64,000 bases of DNA, from NCBI GenBank assembly GCA_014841835.1, contig JACYUQ010000001.1:186001-250000 (forward strand), in the 5' to 3' direction. The notes beneath the pieces were generated by a model. That model did not search any database. It saw only the letters and a program-made list of their open reading frames with translations, and had not been told where the DNA came from. The translations under genes were made by a program, and so were the position numbers. Origin of the DNA: Oxalobacteraceae sp. CFBP 13730. Lineage in GTDB: Bacteria > Pseudomonadota > Gammaproteobacteria > Burkholderiales > Burkholderiaceae_D. Each line of letters opens with the position of its first letter. The first letter of the stretch is position 1. Shown here one piece after another: positions 26,885-35,226 of this stretch.

Positions 26885-26904
26885 AAGGCACGCACGCCTA
26901 TAGT
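26869..26904 (+). promoter_or_regulatory. Putative TctD-activated promoter of the citrate carrier gene
   Basis: ACTGAAAG (26869–26876) and ATTGAAAG (26880–26887), again 11 bp apart, are followed after an 11-bp gap by TATAGT (26899–26904). Spacing and −10 are the same as in the porin promoter element. The site overlaps the tctE stop codon, placing an internal promoter between tctE and the carrier gene. Confidence 0.65.
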
Positions 26905-26947
26905 TGGTGCAAACAGCAGCACACCAACGACAACGATCGGAGACACC

Positions 26948-27001
26948 ATGCACAACCCCGCCCCCGCGCCCGCCGCCCTGGCCGCGCTTTCCCGCCTTTG
27001 A
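26948..27001 (+). CDS. Possible 17-residue leader peptide upstream of the citrate carrier
   Basis: A short frame MHNPAPAPAALAALSRL, with GGAGA 6 bp before its ATG, sits in the leader between the putative TctD promoter and the carrier gene. Other frames in the same 270-bp gap are Pro/Thr/His-rich and look non-coding. The good ribosome site is the only positive sign; it may be a translated leader or chance. Confidence 0.28.
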   Translation: MHNPAPAPAALAALSRL

Positions 27002-27154
27002 ACCGCGCCTGACAAACACGGCGCGCGATCAACCGTGCATCGGCCTGCATGAAGCAGCTGTGCACCACAACGCCACGCGCCACCTGCACCAACACAACGG
27101 GCCCCAGCGGCCCACACACCGCGTGCGACAAGCGCACCGGCAAGGAGAATGATG

Positions 27155-28675
27155 ATGATGTTGACCATCCTGGCGTATTCCATGGTCGTCGTGTTCATGT
27201 ACCTGATCATGACCAAGCGCCTGCCCGCGCTCGTGGCCCTGATCGTGGTGCCCATCGGGTTCGGCGTGATCGGCGGCTTCGGCCCGCAACTTGGCCCAAT
27301 GATGCTCGACGGCATCCGCAACCTGGCCCCGACCGGCGTCATGCTGATGTTCGCCATCCTGTACTTCGGCATCATGATCGATTCGGGCCTGTTCGATCCG
27401 GTCGTGCGCCTGATCCTCAAGATCGTCGGCGGTGACCCGTTCAAGATCGTCGTCGGCACTGCCGTGCTGGCGATGTTCATCTCGCTCGACGGCGACGGCG
27501 CCACGACCTACATGATTACCGTGGCTGCCATGCTGCCGCTGTATGTGCGCCTTGGCATGAGCCGCCTGGTGCTGGCCTGCGTCATCATGCTGGCCGGCGG
27601 CGTGTTCAACATCCTGCCATGGGGCGGCCCGACGGCGCGCGCCGCCACTGCCCTGGGCGTGGACGTGAGCGACATCTTCGTGCCAATGATCCTGCCGATG
27701 GCCGTGACCTCCCTCTGGGTCGTGTTCGTGGCTTGCGTGCTGGGCATGAAGGAGCGCAAGCGCCTGGGCATCATGACGCTGCCGACGCAGGCTGAAAAAG
27801 CGGCAAAAGCTGCCCAGGCGGCGCAGAATGTCGCCGTGCTGCAGCCGGCGGTGGCCGCCGAAATGAACGGCACCACCGGCCACTGGAGCCCGCGCGCCGC
27901 TGCCGCAGCGCGCGATGGCAATGTGCACCAGCTGGCGGGTGGCCGGGTCGAATCGACGGTGACGTCGTCGGCCGAACCGGCGCTGGCCACCGGTGGTGGT
28001 AACGGCGGTGGCGATGACAGTGACGTCTCGAACGCCGCGATCAAGCGCCCACGGCTGATCTGGATCAACTTCGCAATGACGACCCTGTTGATGGCGTTCC
28101 TGATCAAGGGCGTGCTGCCACTGCCCGTGCTGTTCATGATCTTCTTCGCCGTCGCAATCATGATCAACTACCCGGGCCTCGAAGAACAGAAGGAACGCAT
28201 TGCGCACCATGCAGCGAACGTGCTGCCGGTGGTGTCGCTGATCTTCGCGGCCGGCATCTTCGTCGGCATCCTGCAAGGCACCAAGATGGTCGATGCGATT
28301 GCGCTGTCCGTCATCGCCGGCGTGCCCGACTGGATGGGTCCGTACCTCGCGGTCGTCACTGGCCTGCTCAGCATCCCGTTCACGTTCTTCATCTCGAACG
28401 ATGCGTTCTACTTCGGCATCGTGCCGGTGCTGGCCAAGGCGGCCGAAGTGTATGGCATCACGGCGGCTGAAATCGGCCGCGCGTCGGTGATCGGCCAGCC
28501 GGTTCACCTGCTCAGCCCACTGGTCGCCTCGACCTATCTGCTGGTCGGCATGTGCAAGGTGGAGTTTGGTGACCACCAGCGCTTCACGCTGATCTGGTCG
28601 ATCTCGGCTGCGCTGGTCATGCTGGTGGCGGCGCTGGTGTTCGGCGTGGTCCCGCTGATGGGCAGCGCCGCTTAA
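27155..28675 (+). CDS. CitMHS-family citrate/metal–citrate transporter
   Basis: 506-residue inner-membrane secondary carrier of the CitMHS family (CitM, CitH), importing citrate complexed to divalent metal. Membrane helices run from the N terminus; family stretches include ISLDGDGATTYMITVAAMLPLY, GGVFNILPWGGPTARAA and FISNDAFYFGIVPVLA. Between the two halves is an 80–90 residue hydrophilic loop (about 200–295), rich in Ala, Gly and His and lacking family conservation. Four ATGs occur in tandem at 27149–27160 after AAGGAG (27142–27147); the third or fourth has the best spacing. Likely controlled by TctDE. Confidence 0.9.
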   Translation: MMLTILAYSMVVVFMYLIMTKRLPALVALIVVPIGFGVIGGFGPQLGPMMLDGIRNLAPTGVMLMFAILYFGIMIDSGLFDPVVRLILKIVGGDPFKIVVGTAVLAMFISLDGDGATTYMITVAAMLPLYVRLGMSRLVLACVIMLAGGVFNILPWGGPTARAATALGVDVSDIFVPMILPMAVTSLWVVFVACVLGMKERKRLGIMTLPTQAEKAAKAAQAAQNVAVLQPAVAAEMNGTTGHWSPRAAAAARDGNVHQLAGGRVESTVTSSAEPALATGGGNGGGDDSDVSNAAIKRPRLIWINFAMTTLLMAFLIKGVLPLPVLFMIFFAVAIMINYPGLEEQKERIAHHAANVLPVVSLIFAAGIFVGILQGTKMVDAIALSVIAGVPDWMGPYLAVVTGLLSIPFTFFISNDAFYFGIVPVLAKAAEVYGITAAEIGRASVIGQPVHLLSPLVASTYLLVGMCKVEFGDHQRFTLIWSISAALVMLVAALVFGVVPLMGSAA

Positions 28676-28714
28676 GCTGCCCTCGGGCGCGGCATGGCGA
28701 CGTATACTCGCGCC

Positions 28715-29494
28715 ATGCCCGCGCCCTCCGATCTTCCCGACTCTCCTGCCACGACGGCGCCGCTGGTCATCAGCGACGGCGTGCGCCGCACCCTCGCATT
28801 CACACCTGGCGATGTCCAAAGCGAGATGCTGCTGGCGCGGCCCGATGCGCTGGTCCTCGATTACACCCGCGCCATGATGTGCTTTGCGCTGTTCGCACCG
28901 CAGCCGCGCCACATCGTGATGGTGGGCCTGGGCGGCGGCTCGCTCGCCAAATTCTGCTACCGCCACTTTCCCGCGGCCCGCATCACGGTGCTCGAGATTC
29001 GTGCCGACGTGATCGCACTGCGCGACCTGTTCTGCGTGCCGCCGGACGATGCGCGCCTGCGGGTGCTCCATTGCGATGCCGCCGACTACCTGGCGCGCAT
29101 GCCGGGCGATGCCGATGTGCTGCTGGTGGATGGGTTCGACGGGCGCGGCCTGCCACCGACACTGGCCAGCACAGCGTTCTACGCAGCCTGTCGATGCGCG
29201 CTGCGACCCGGTGGCGTGCTGGTGGCCAATATTTTCACCTACGATCCCGATTATGTGTCTTTCTTACAACGGTTGAGGGACGCCTTTGACGGCCGCATCC
29301 TGTGGTTCCAGCGCATTGCCGGCAACAACCGGATCCTGTTCGCCGTCCACCCCGCCACAGCGCCCTCGCGCGGACAACGCCTGCTGGCAAGCCTCGCACG
29401 GCCCGACCGGGACCACCGCGGCATCGGCTATGGCTGGAGCAACCGGCTGCTTGCGCGCGGCGTGGTTGCCTGGCTGGCATGGCGGCGTGGCTGA
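28715..29494 (+). CDS. Spermidine-synthase-like SAM-dependent methyltransferase-fold protein
   Basis: 259-residue protein with a Rossmann SAM-binding fold of the spermidine synthase type: IVMVGLGGGSLAKFCYRHFP (motif I), VLEIRADVIALRD (acidic residue for the ligand), and VLLVDGFDGRGLP with GGVLVANIF. It lacks the complete polyamine-synthase N-terminal strand domain, so true spermidine synthesis is doubtful. An ATG at 28694 is also in frame, but TATACT, a −10-like box, overlaps it; the start at 28715 is preferred with some doubt. Confidence 0.75.
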   Translation: MPAPSDLPDSPATTAPLVISDGVRRTLAFTPGDVQSEMLLARPDALVLDYTRAMMCFALFAPQPRHIVMVGLGGGSLAKFCYRHFPAARITVLEIRADVIALRDLFCVPPDDARLRVLHCDAADYLARMPGDADVLLVDGFDGRGLPPTLASTAFYAACRCALRPGGVLVANIFTYDPDYVSFLQRLRDAFDGRILWFQRIAGNNRILFAVHPATAPSRGQRLLASLARPDRDHRGIGYGWSNRLLARGVVAWLAWRRG

Positions 29495-29659
29495 CATGCT
29501 TTTACCCACGGCGGGCAGCTTGTCATTCACAATACGATAAGTTTGCGGCGCCGGGCTCTTGTATGACACACTGGCGCGCATTAATGCCCGCCGGAAATCA
29601 CCGATTGCCGCGCGCGCCCCTGACTGATTTGTACGAAATTGCCTGGACCTTCCGACACC

Positions 29660-32494
29660 ATGCCGCGCCGCCTGCCCCGTTCGCTGACCCTCGCGGCGGC
29701 CCTCACGCTGGGGGGCGGCCTGGCTGCCTCCTTCGGCCTGTTCATCGGTGTCAGCCACCTCGAATACGACAATATGGCGCTGTCGTTCGGCCAGCGCGCC
29801 GACGAGCGCGTGGCGGCAGTGCGCCAGGGCATGGGCCAGGCATTCGAAGTCCTGGCCGTGACCAACCAGCTGTTTTCCAAAGGCGAGCCGGTCAGCCGCG
29901 AACGCTTTGCCGACTTCACGTCGGCCCTGCTGGAGCGCCACCGCTTCGTGCAGGCGTTCAATTTCCATCGGGTAGTACCCGGGGAGGAACGCGCCGCCAT
30001 TGAGGCCGAACTGCAGCGCGTACGGCCCGGCACGATCCTGACCGAGATGACGCCCGCGGGCGTGATACCGGCGCCGCTGCGCGCCCGCTATCACGTCATC
30101 GAATATGTCGAGCCGATGGCCGGCAACGAGGCGGCGTTCGGCCTGAACCTGTCCCACAATGGCGCCGTCATGGGCGCGCTCGAGCTGGCGCGCAGCACCG
30201 GCCAGCCGGCAGCCAGCGGCCTGTTCGCACTGGCCCAGGCGCCCGCGAGCCAGGCCAGCTTCGATCTGGTGCAACCGGTGTTCGACAAGCATGGCGTCCT
30301 GCGCGGTAACACCGCCGTCGTCCTGCGGGGCAAGGAACTGGTGCGCGAGTCGCTTGCGGCTGCCGGGCTGCTCGGTGGCGGCGGCATCTTCGTGTCGGTG
30401 TATGCCAGCGAGCTTGCCGACCCGGCCACCTTGCTGTTTTCGAACGGCCCGACGTCGGGCGCATCGCGCCGCGCGTTTGCCGGCTGGCTGCGCCCCGACC
30501 ATGGCATGCACAGCACCGTGCTGCACGCGGGCGGGCGGCCCTGGCGCGTGGAAGTCGCTGCGGCTGAGCGCCCGTTCCTGGCCGACCATCTCGCCTCGCT
30601 GTCGCTGCTGTGCGGCGGCATTCTCGTCACGCTGATGGGCGCTGCCTTTGTGCAGTCGGCCGGCGAGCGGGCGCGCAAGGTGCAGCAACTGGTGCGCCAG
30701 CGCACATCGGAGCTGCGTCGCAGCAATCGCCAGCTGATCGACGACATGATCGCGCGCGAGCGTGCCGAAAAAGCACTGCTGCACAGCGAACAGCGTTTCC
30801 GCCAGCTGGTCTCGATGTCGTCCGACTGGTACTGGGAACAGGATGCCGAACTGCGCTTCACGATGATCACCGGCGGCTTCACCGAAAAGTCGGGTGTCGC
30901 CGTCGAAGGCCTGATCGGCAAGACGCGCTGGGAATACGTGCCGGGCCTGCTCGACAGCGACAGCGGACGCACACACCTGGCCAAGATGCAGGCACGCGAA
31001 GCGTTCAATAACCTTGAGTACCAGGTTCTCGATGACGACGGCAATGCGCGCTGGTTCTGCGTCAACGGCGAGCCGGTGTTTGACGATGCGGGTGCCCTCA
31101 CCGGCTACCGCGGCACAGGCAGTGACATCACCGAGCGCAAGCTGACCGAGCAACGCGTGCACCACGTGGCCCAGCACGACGTGCTCACCGGGCTGCCGAA
31201 CCGCTCGCTGCTGCAGGACCGCCTGAGCCAGTCGATCGCGTTTGCCAGCCGCAGCGACCGGCCGGTGTGGGTGATGCTGATCGACCTGGACCGCTTCAAG
31301 TTCGTCAACGACAGCATGGGCCACAAAGCCGGCGACGTATTGCTGGTCACCGTTGCGGCGCGCCTGCGCGCATCGCTGCGCGATGCCGACACCGTGGCGC
31401 GACTGTCGGGCGACGAATTCGTCGTGATCCTCAACGAGCATGCCGACGAACCCTTGTGCCCGGCCGTCGTGCAGCGGATCATGGATGCAGTAGCGCAGCC
31501 GGTCATGCTGGGCAACAAGGAGTTCTTCGTCACCTGCTCGGTGGGCGTGGCCGTGTTCCCGACCGAAGGCACGCTGAGCGAGAACCTGATCGAGCACGCC
31601 GACATCGCCATGTACCGCGCCAAGAAGCTGGGACGCAACAACTTCCAGTTCTTCACGCCGAGCATGAACGACGAGGCGATGGAACGCGTGCGCATCGAAG
31701 GCGCGCTGCGCAATGCGCTCGAGCGCAATGAATTCGTGCTGCACTACCAGCCGCAGGTCGACATGAAAACCGGCCAGATCGTGGGCATGGAAGCGCTGAT
31801 CCGCTGGAACCATCCCGAACTGGGCATGGTGCCACCGGGGCGGTTTGTGGGCGTGGCTGAAGAAACCGGCCTGATCGTGCCGATCGGCGCCTGGGTCATG
31901 CGCACCGCCTGCGCCCAGAACAAGGCCTGGCAACTTGCCGGCTACCAGCGCCTGCGGGTGGCGGTGAACCTGTCGGCGCGCCAGTTCGGCGCGGCCGACC
32001 TGATGGCCAGCCTGGAGGCGACGCTGGCAGAAACCGGGCTCGACGCTGCCTGCCTCGAGATCGAGCTGACCGAGAGCCTGTTCATGAGCGACGTCACGCC
32101 GGCAGTGGAGTTGCTGCACCGGATGAAGGCGCTGGGGGTCAATCTGTCCATCGACGACTTCGGCACCGGGTATTCGAGTTTCTCGTACCTGTCGCGCTTC
32201 CCGATCGACGTGCTCAAGATCGACCGCTCGTTCGTGGCCGACATCACGCACGACGCCAATGACGCCGCCATCGTGTCGTCGATCATCGCACTGGCCCACA
32301 ACCTGAAGCTGGCCGTGATCGCCGAAGGCGTCGAGACGCTCGCGCAGCTCGACTACCTGCGCAGCCACGGGTGCGACGAAATGCAGGGCTACTACTTCAG
32401 CAAACCCCTGCCCGCTGCCGATTTTGAAGCGTTGCTGATCGAGGGTCGCTGCCTGCCGATGCCCGCCCCTGCGCCCGACACGCAGCCGGCCTGA
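29660..32494 (+). CDS. Membrane CHASE-PAS-GGDEF-EAL c-di-GMP signalling protein
   Basis: 944-residue protein. A first membrane helix (about 8–30) is followed by a periplasmic CHASE domain (about 40–285), a second helix near 315–335, a short coiled coil, a PAS/PAC domain (about 375–490), a GGDEF domain (about 500–665) and an EAL domain (about 675–930). The GGDEF signature is LSGDEF, with an I-site RDAD five residues before it. The phosphodiesterase motifs MEALIRWNHP and IDDFGTGYSSFSYL are complete. It could act both ways, but net c-di-GMP breakdown regulated by the GGDEF half is most likely. A TTG at 29639 is an alternative start. Confidence 0.9.
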   Translation: MPRRLPRSLTLAAALTLGGGLAASFGLFIGVSHLEYDNMALSFGQRADERVAAVRQGMGQAFEVLAVTNQLFSKGEPVSRERFADFTSALLERHRFVQAFNFHRVVPGEERAAIEAELQRVRPGTILTEMTPAGVIPAPLRARYHVIEYVEPMAGNEAAFGLNLSHNGAVMGALELARSTGQPAASGLFALAQAPASQASFDLVQPVFDKHGVLRGNTAVVLRGKELVRESLAAAGLLGGGGIFVSVYASELADPATLLFSNGPTSGASRRAFAGWLRPDHGMHSTVLHAGGRPWRVEVAAAERPFLADHLASLSLLCGGILVTLMGAAFVQSAGERARKVQQLVRQRTSELRRSNRQLIDDMIARERAEKALLHSEQRFRQLVSMSSDWYWEQDAELRFTMITGGFTEKSGVAVEGLIGKTRWEYVPGLLDSDSGRTHLAKMQAREAFNNLEYQVLDDDGNARWFCVNGEPVFDDAGALTGYRGTGSDITERKLTEQRVHHVAQHDVLTGLPNRSLLQDRLSQSIAFASRSDRPVWVMLIDLDRFKFVNDSMGHKAGDVLLVTVAARLRASLRDADTVARLSGDEFVVILNEHADEPLCPAVVQRIMDAVAQPVMLGNKEFFVTCSVGVAVFPTEGTLSENLIEHADIAMYRAKKLGRNNFQFFTPSMNDEAMERVRIEGALRNALERNEFVLHYQPQVDMKTGQIVGMEALIRWNHPELGMVPPGRFVGVAEETGLIVPIGAWVMRTACAQNKAWQLAGYQRLRVAVNLSARQFGAADLMASLEATLAETGLDAACLEIELTESLFMSDVTPAVELLHRMKALGVNLSIDDFGTGYSSFSYLSRFPIDVLKIDRSFVADITHDANDAAIVSSIIALAHNLKLAVIAEGVETLAQLDYLRSHGCDEMQGYYFSKPLPAADFEALLIEGRCLPMPAPAPDTQPA

Positions 32495-32498
32495 CGCA

Positions 32499-32553
32499 CT
32501 GCCAGTTGCAGGCTCACCACGGCAATTGGCAGAAAGCCATGTCATTACATGGC
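32499..32553 (+). terminator. Tandem hairpins after the GGDEF-EAL gene
   Basis: Stem 1 pairs CTGCCAGTTGC (32499–32509) with GCAATTGGCAG (32522–32532). Stem 2 is a perfect GCCATGT/ACATGGC pair (32536–32542 and 32547–32553). Neither has a T run, so they may be a processing or RNA-stability structure rather than an intrinsic terminator. Confidence 0.35.
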
Positions 32554-32637
32554 GGGAAAAACATTTGTATAGCTAAATAAACATTATTGGTCGTACAATC
32601 AGCGGGCCGATGGCAATCCCAAGACCTGGACACGATA

Positions 32638-32859
32638 ATGAACATGAATGACATGCCTGATATGGCCGTCAAAGCCAACACGACCACGACACGCCACCAG
32701 CGCGTCGACGGCCGCACGTCCGATCTGGTCAACCAGGCGATCGCGTCGATTCCGACGCTGGGCCTGCAGCGCGCGGCAGAGTTCCTGGCCACGATGAACG
32801 TGCCGGCTGAAGTCGCGGTGCGGGTGCTCGTGTACCCGGCCCGCCGCCGCGCACACTGA
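32638..32859 (+). CDS. Small hypothetical protein (73 residues)
   Basis: Starts MNMNDMPDMAVKANTTTTRHQR and continues with a helical stretch, DLVNQAIASIPTLGLQRAAEFLATMNVP, then a basic end YPARRRAH. Codon use is coding-like from 32638, and an AT-rich promoter-like region (TTGTATAGC…) lies upstream. No domain recognised; it may be a small regulator or DNA-associated protein in this run of short genes. Confidence 0.55.
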   Translation: MNMNDMPDMAVKANTTTTRHQRVDGRTSDLVNQAIASIPTLGLQRAAEFLATMNVPAEVAVRVLVYPARRRAH

Positions 32860-32938
32860 ACGGGCGGGCAGCTGCCACACGCAGCTGAACCAGAAGGAAA
32901 GTTTGAAGGCGGCCGTCAGCGACGGACCGCCGGCCGGA

Positions 32939-33310
32939 TCAGCGGCGCTCTTCGTTCAGGGCGATATCGGCCAGCGACTCGCGACCCTTGTCGCTCAGGC
33001 CATGCCCACCGCCGTCGAGCGGCACGATGTGCGATTTGCGGTTCAGGAAACGCAGCACGTCGTCGTCGAGCGCCACTTGCGGATCGGCCGCCAGCGCGCG
33101 CAAACCCGTCACGCAGCGACGCAGAAACAGCACCTCTTCACCCTTGTCGGTCAGCGTCAGCCGCTTGTCGCGACCATAGGACATCAGCTTGATGCCACAC
33201 AGGCGCTTCGAATTGCGCCCGACACAGGCACTGGCCATCTCTTGTTTACCGCCGCGCCGCACCATCTCGAGTGCGTCGTATTCGTCCGTCGTGAGCTTTT
33301 CGTTTTTCAT
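32939..33310 (-). CDS. Small winged-helix-like hypothetical protein
   Basis: 123-residue protein starting MKNEKLTTDEYDALEMVRRGGK. The alternation of helices with LTLTDKGEEVLFLRRCV and, near the end, LSDKGRESLADI resembles two wings of a MarR/PadR-type DNA-binding fold, but no family can be named. It is on the opposite strand to its left neighbour and 59 bp upstream of a 45-residue membrane protein in the same direction. Confidence 0.6.
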   Translation of the reverse strand: MKNEKLTTDEYDALEMVRRGGKQEMASACVGRNSKRLCGIKLMSYGRDKRLTLTDKGEEVLFLRRCVTGLRALAADPQVALDDDVLRFLNRKSHIVPLDGGGHGLSDKGRESLADIALNEERR

Positions 33311-33369
33311 TACCGCGTTTCGTTGACCAAAGGGCGCATGGTACGCGTCGCAGCGCGCCGGGGCAACCT

Positions 33370-33507
33370 TCAGCGCAGCGAACGCAGCAGCACCCAGCCC
33401 AGGCCGACACTGGCCAGCACGCCAAGCACCAGCGCAAGCTGCACGCTGCGCGAGCCCAGCAACGGGCTGCGGCCCAGATAAATCTTGTTGTACAACGTCG
33501 AACCCAT
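33370..33507 (-). CDS. 45-residue single-pass membrane protein
   Basis: Too short for ordinary gene calling, but well supported. AGGAG sits 7 bp before the ATG, and a perfect TATAAT −10 lies 30 bp upstream of the start. The protein reads MGSTLYNKIYLGRSPLLGSR, then one clear membrane helix (VQLALVLGVLASVGLGWVLL), ending RSLR. Arg residues on both sides leave topology unclear. No function known. Confidence 0.7.
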   Translation of the reverse strand: MGSTLYNKIYLGRSPLLGSRSVQLALVLGVLASVGLGWVLLRSLR

Positions 33508-33536
33508 GATCGTCTCCTGTTTGACATGTCACTGTC

Positions 33537-33562
33537 ATTATAGAAACCGCTTTGTTGCGGTT
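33537..33562 (-). promoter_or_regulatory. Promoter of the 45-residue membrane protein, with a dyad in the spacer
   Basis: On the minus strand a consensus TATAAT (33542–33537) is preceded by the inverted repeat AACCGC-N6-GCGGTT (33562–33545), lying where RNA polymerase contacts the −35/−10 spacer. A weak TGAACC is the only −35 candidate. The dyad may be an operator. Confidence 0.5.
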
Positions 33563-33693
33563 CAGTGACAGACAGCACACGCCCCCTCTGCGCGGACGAA
33601 AAAGCAACACTTTTCGCCATGGTCTGGCGCGCGACATGGCCTGACGAGGGCTGTTAGGATCGTACAACATTGACAACGCTATTGGAGCACAGC

Positions 33694-33894
33694 ATGACCG
33701 ACACGACACCCCAGGTGGATCCTGAAAACAAGGGCCGCGCGATCTTCGATGAAGCCGACATCGGCAGCGGCGAACGCTCGCCCGGCCAGCACGACACCGA
33801 GCAGATGATTCGTGAGATCCCGGCACTGCCGCCAGCGGGCGCCGACGACAAGCAGGAAGATAAAGAAGACAAGCGCCAGGAACCCGGCGCCTGA
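33694..33894 (+). CDS. Small acidic hypothetical protein (66 residues)
   Basis: Starts MTDTTPQVDPENKGRAIFDE and ends in a highly charged tail (DDKQEDKEDKRQEPGA). Mostly hydrophilic and probably disordered. GGAG precedes the ATG by 7 bp; a TTG at 33670 in frame is less likely. One of several small hydrophilic proteins clustered here; function unknown. Confidence 0.55.
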   Translation: MTDTTPQVDPENKGRAIFDEADIGSGERSPGQHDTEQMIREIPALPPAGADDKQEDKEDKRQEPGA

Positions 33895-33911
33895 TTCAAG
33901 CAAGTACAGTA

Positions 33912-34106
33912 TCAGTGTGCCCGGATCGGCGGTTCGGGCATGCTCGGCTCTTCGACCGGTGCATTGACCGGATCGGGGACGTCATCTGGCACCGGCGGCT
34001 GCGCAGGCGGCGCCAGCGGATCGTTCGGTGCATCCGGATCGGGCGTCGTGTGCGCGTGCTGGATGATCGGTTCGCGCGAGGCGTCGTTGGCATGGAATTG
34101 ATTCAT
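33912..34106 (-). CDS. Small Pro/Asp-rich hypothetical protein (64 residues)
   Basis: Starts MNQFHANDASREPIIQHAHT and continues as a Pro-, Asp- and Glu-rich chain (PPVPDDVPDPVNAPVEEPSM). Low complexity and probably disordered. GAAAGG sits before the ATG. It converges with the 66-residue gene, with a 17-bp gap. No function can be assigned. Confidence 0.5.
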   Translation of the reverse strand: MNQFHANDASREPIIQHAHTTPDPDAPNDPLAPPAQPPVPDDVPDPVNAPVEEPSMPEPPIRAH

Positions 34107-34261
34107 GGTCGCCTTTCGGTGGGTAATTGGGTCATGGCAGACTAGCATGCCAGCCTTGCCGGGGCCGTACGATTGCCTCGCAATGTGCCGCCATCTCTGC
34201 GGCAGGTGCCACCCTCCGGCGACTCGGCTATAGTGATGTTTTCACCACCTTCACCGCCCCC

Positions 34262-35164
34262 ATGCGCCTATCCAGCCTGCTGCTTGCCCTCGTGCTTGGC
34301 GCCGCCACCAGCGTCCACGCCGCTCCGATGAAACTCGACGATTACCTGGCCCTGCGCGGCCCTGCTCCGACCACCACGCTGGCCTATGGCCCCGCCCCGT
34401 CCCAATACGCGGAACTGTTCGTGCCGGCGGGCGCCGGCCCGTTTCCTGTCGCGGTGCTGGTGCACGGCGGATGCTGGAACAGCAAATTCGGCGGCATCAC
34501 GCAGTTTCGCAATATGGCTGGCGCGCTGGCCGCGCGCGGCATCGCCGTCTGGAACGTCGAATACCGGCGCATCGACGAACCGGGCGGCGGCTATCCTGGC
34601 ATGTACCTCGACATGCACGCCGCGCTCGACCTGCTGAAGCAGCATGCGCCCGCGCACAAGCTCGACCTCGAACGCATCGTGGCGGTCGGCCATTCGGCCG
34701 GTGGCCAGCTGGTGCAATGGATCGCGGGCCGCGCGCGGATTCCTGCCAGCAGCCCGCTGCACCAGGCCAACCCGCTTCCGATCGACCGCATCGTGAGCCT
34801 GGGTGGGCTGGCCGACCTGCGCCATGAGGCGGCGCTGATCAAGACGAGCTGCGACCGCGATCTTGCGCAGCTAGCCGGCGAGGCCAGCGCGACGCGGCCG
34901 GATGTCCTGCTTGACACCAATGCTGCCGACCTGATGCCCAACGGGACCCGCACATGGCTGGTGACGGGGGCGCTCGACACAATTTCGCCGCCGCGCGTGG
35001 CGCACGACTACGCGGCACGGGCAAGGCAAGCAGGCGATATGGCTGAGGTCGTGATCCTGCCGCGGGCAAGTCATTACGATGAGGTGGCAACGAGTTCGCC
35101 GGCGTGGCCGACCGTGCTGGGGGTGATCGAGGGTGCGCTGAGTCTGCCGCCGAGCAAGCCGTAG
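34262..35164 (+). CDS. Secreted alpha/beta-hydrolase
   Basis: 300-residue α/β-hydrolase with a signal peptide (MRLSSLLLALVLGAATSVHA). The oxyanion-hole stretch is VLVHGGCWNSKFGG and the nucleophile elbow is VGHSAGGQL (Ser). The likely catalytic Asp is in VTGALDTISPP and the His in LPRASHYDEV, matching the usual order. It resembles the BD-FAE/esterase-lipase group (HGGxW). The substrate is unknown; periplasmic or secreted esterase. TATAGT at about 34229 may be its −10. Confidence 0.82.
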   Translation: MRLSSLLLALVLGAATSVHAAPMKLDDYLALRGPAPTTTLAYGPAPSQYAELFVPAGAGPFPVAVLVHGGCWNSKFGGITQFRNMAGALAARGIAVWNVEYRRIDEPGGGYPGMYLDMHAALDLLKQHAPAHKLDLERIVAVGHSAGGQLVQWIAGRARIPASSPLHQANPLPIDRIVSLGGLADLRHEAALIKTSCDRDLAQLAGEASATRPDVLLDTNAADLMPNGTRTWLVTGALDTISPPRVAHDYAARARQAGDMAEVVILPRASHYDEVATSSPAWPTVLGVIEGALSLPPSKP

Positions 35165-35226
35165 ACGGAAGCGGCGCGTCGCCGGGCGGCGACGCGGTCA
35201 TGCAGGGTACAACGGCGATTACAGCG

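Noticed and set aside
26904..27152. 82-residue frame between tctE and the citrate carrier
   Set aside because: Pro/Thr/His-rich with no coding character, and it lies in the leader of the carrier gene.
27029..29071. 680-residue minus-strand frame across the citrate carrier
   Set aside because: It is antisense to a clear transporter. His/Asp/Gln-rich composition marks it as a shadow.
29264..32545. 1093-residue open frame opposite the GGDEF-EAL gene
   Set aside because: It is the antisense of a long, clearly conserved c-di-GMP gene in high-GC DNA, where stop-free reverse frames are common. Its product has no recognisable motif.
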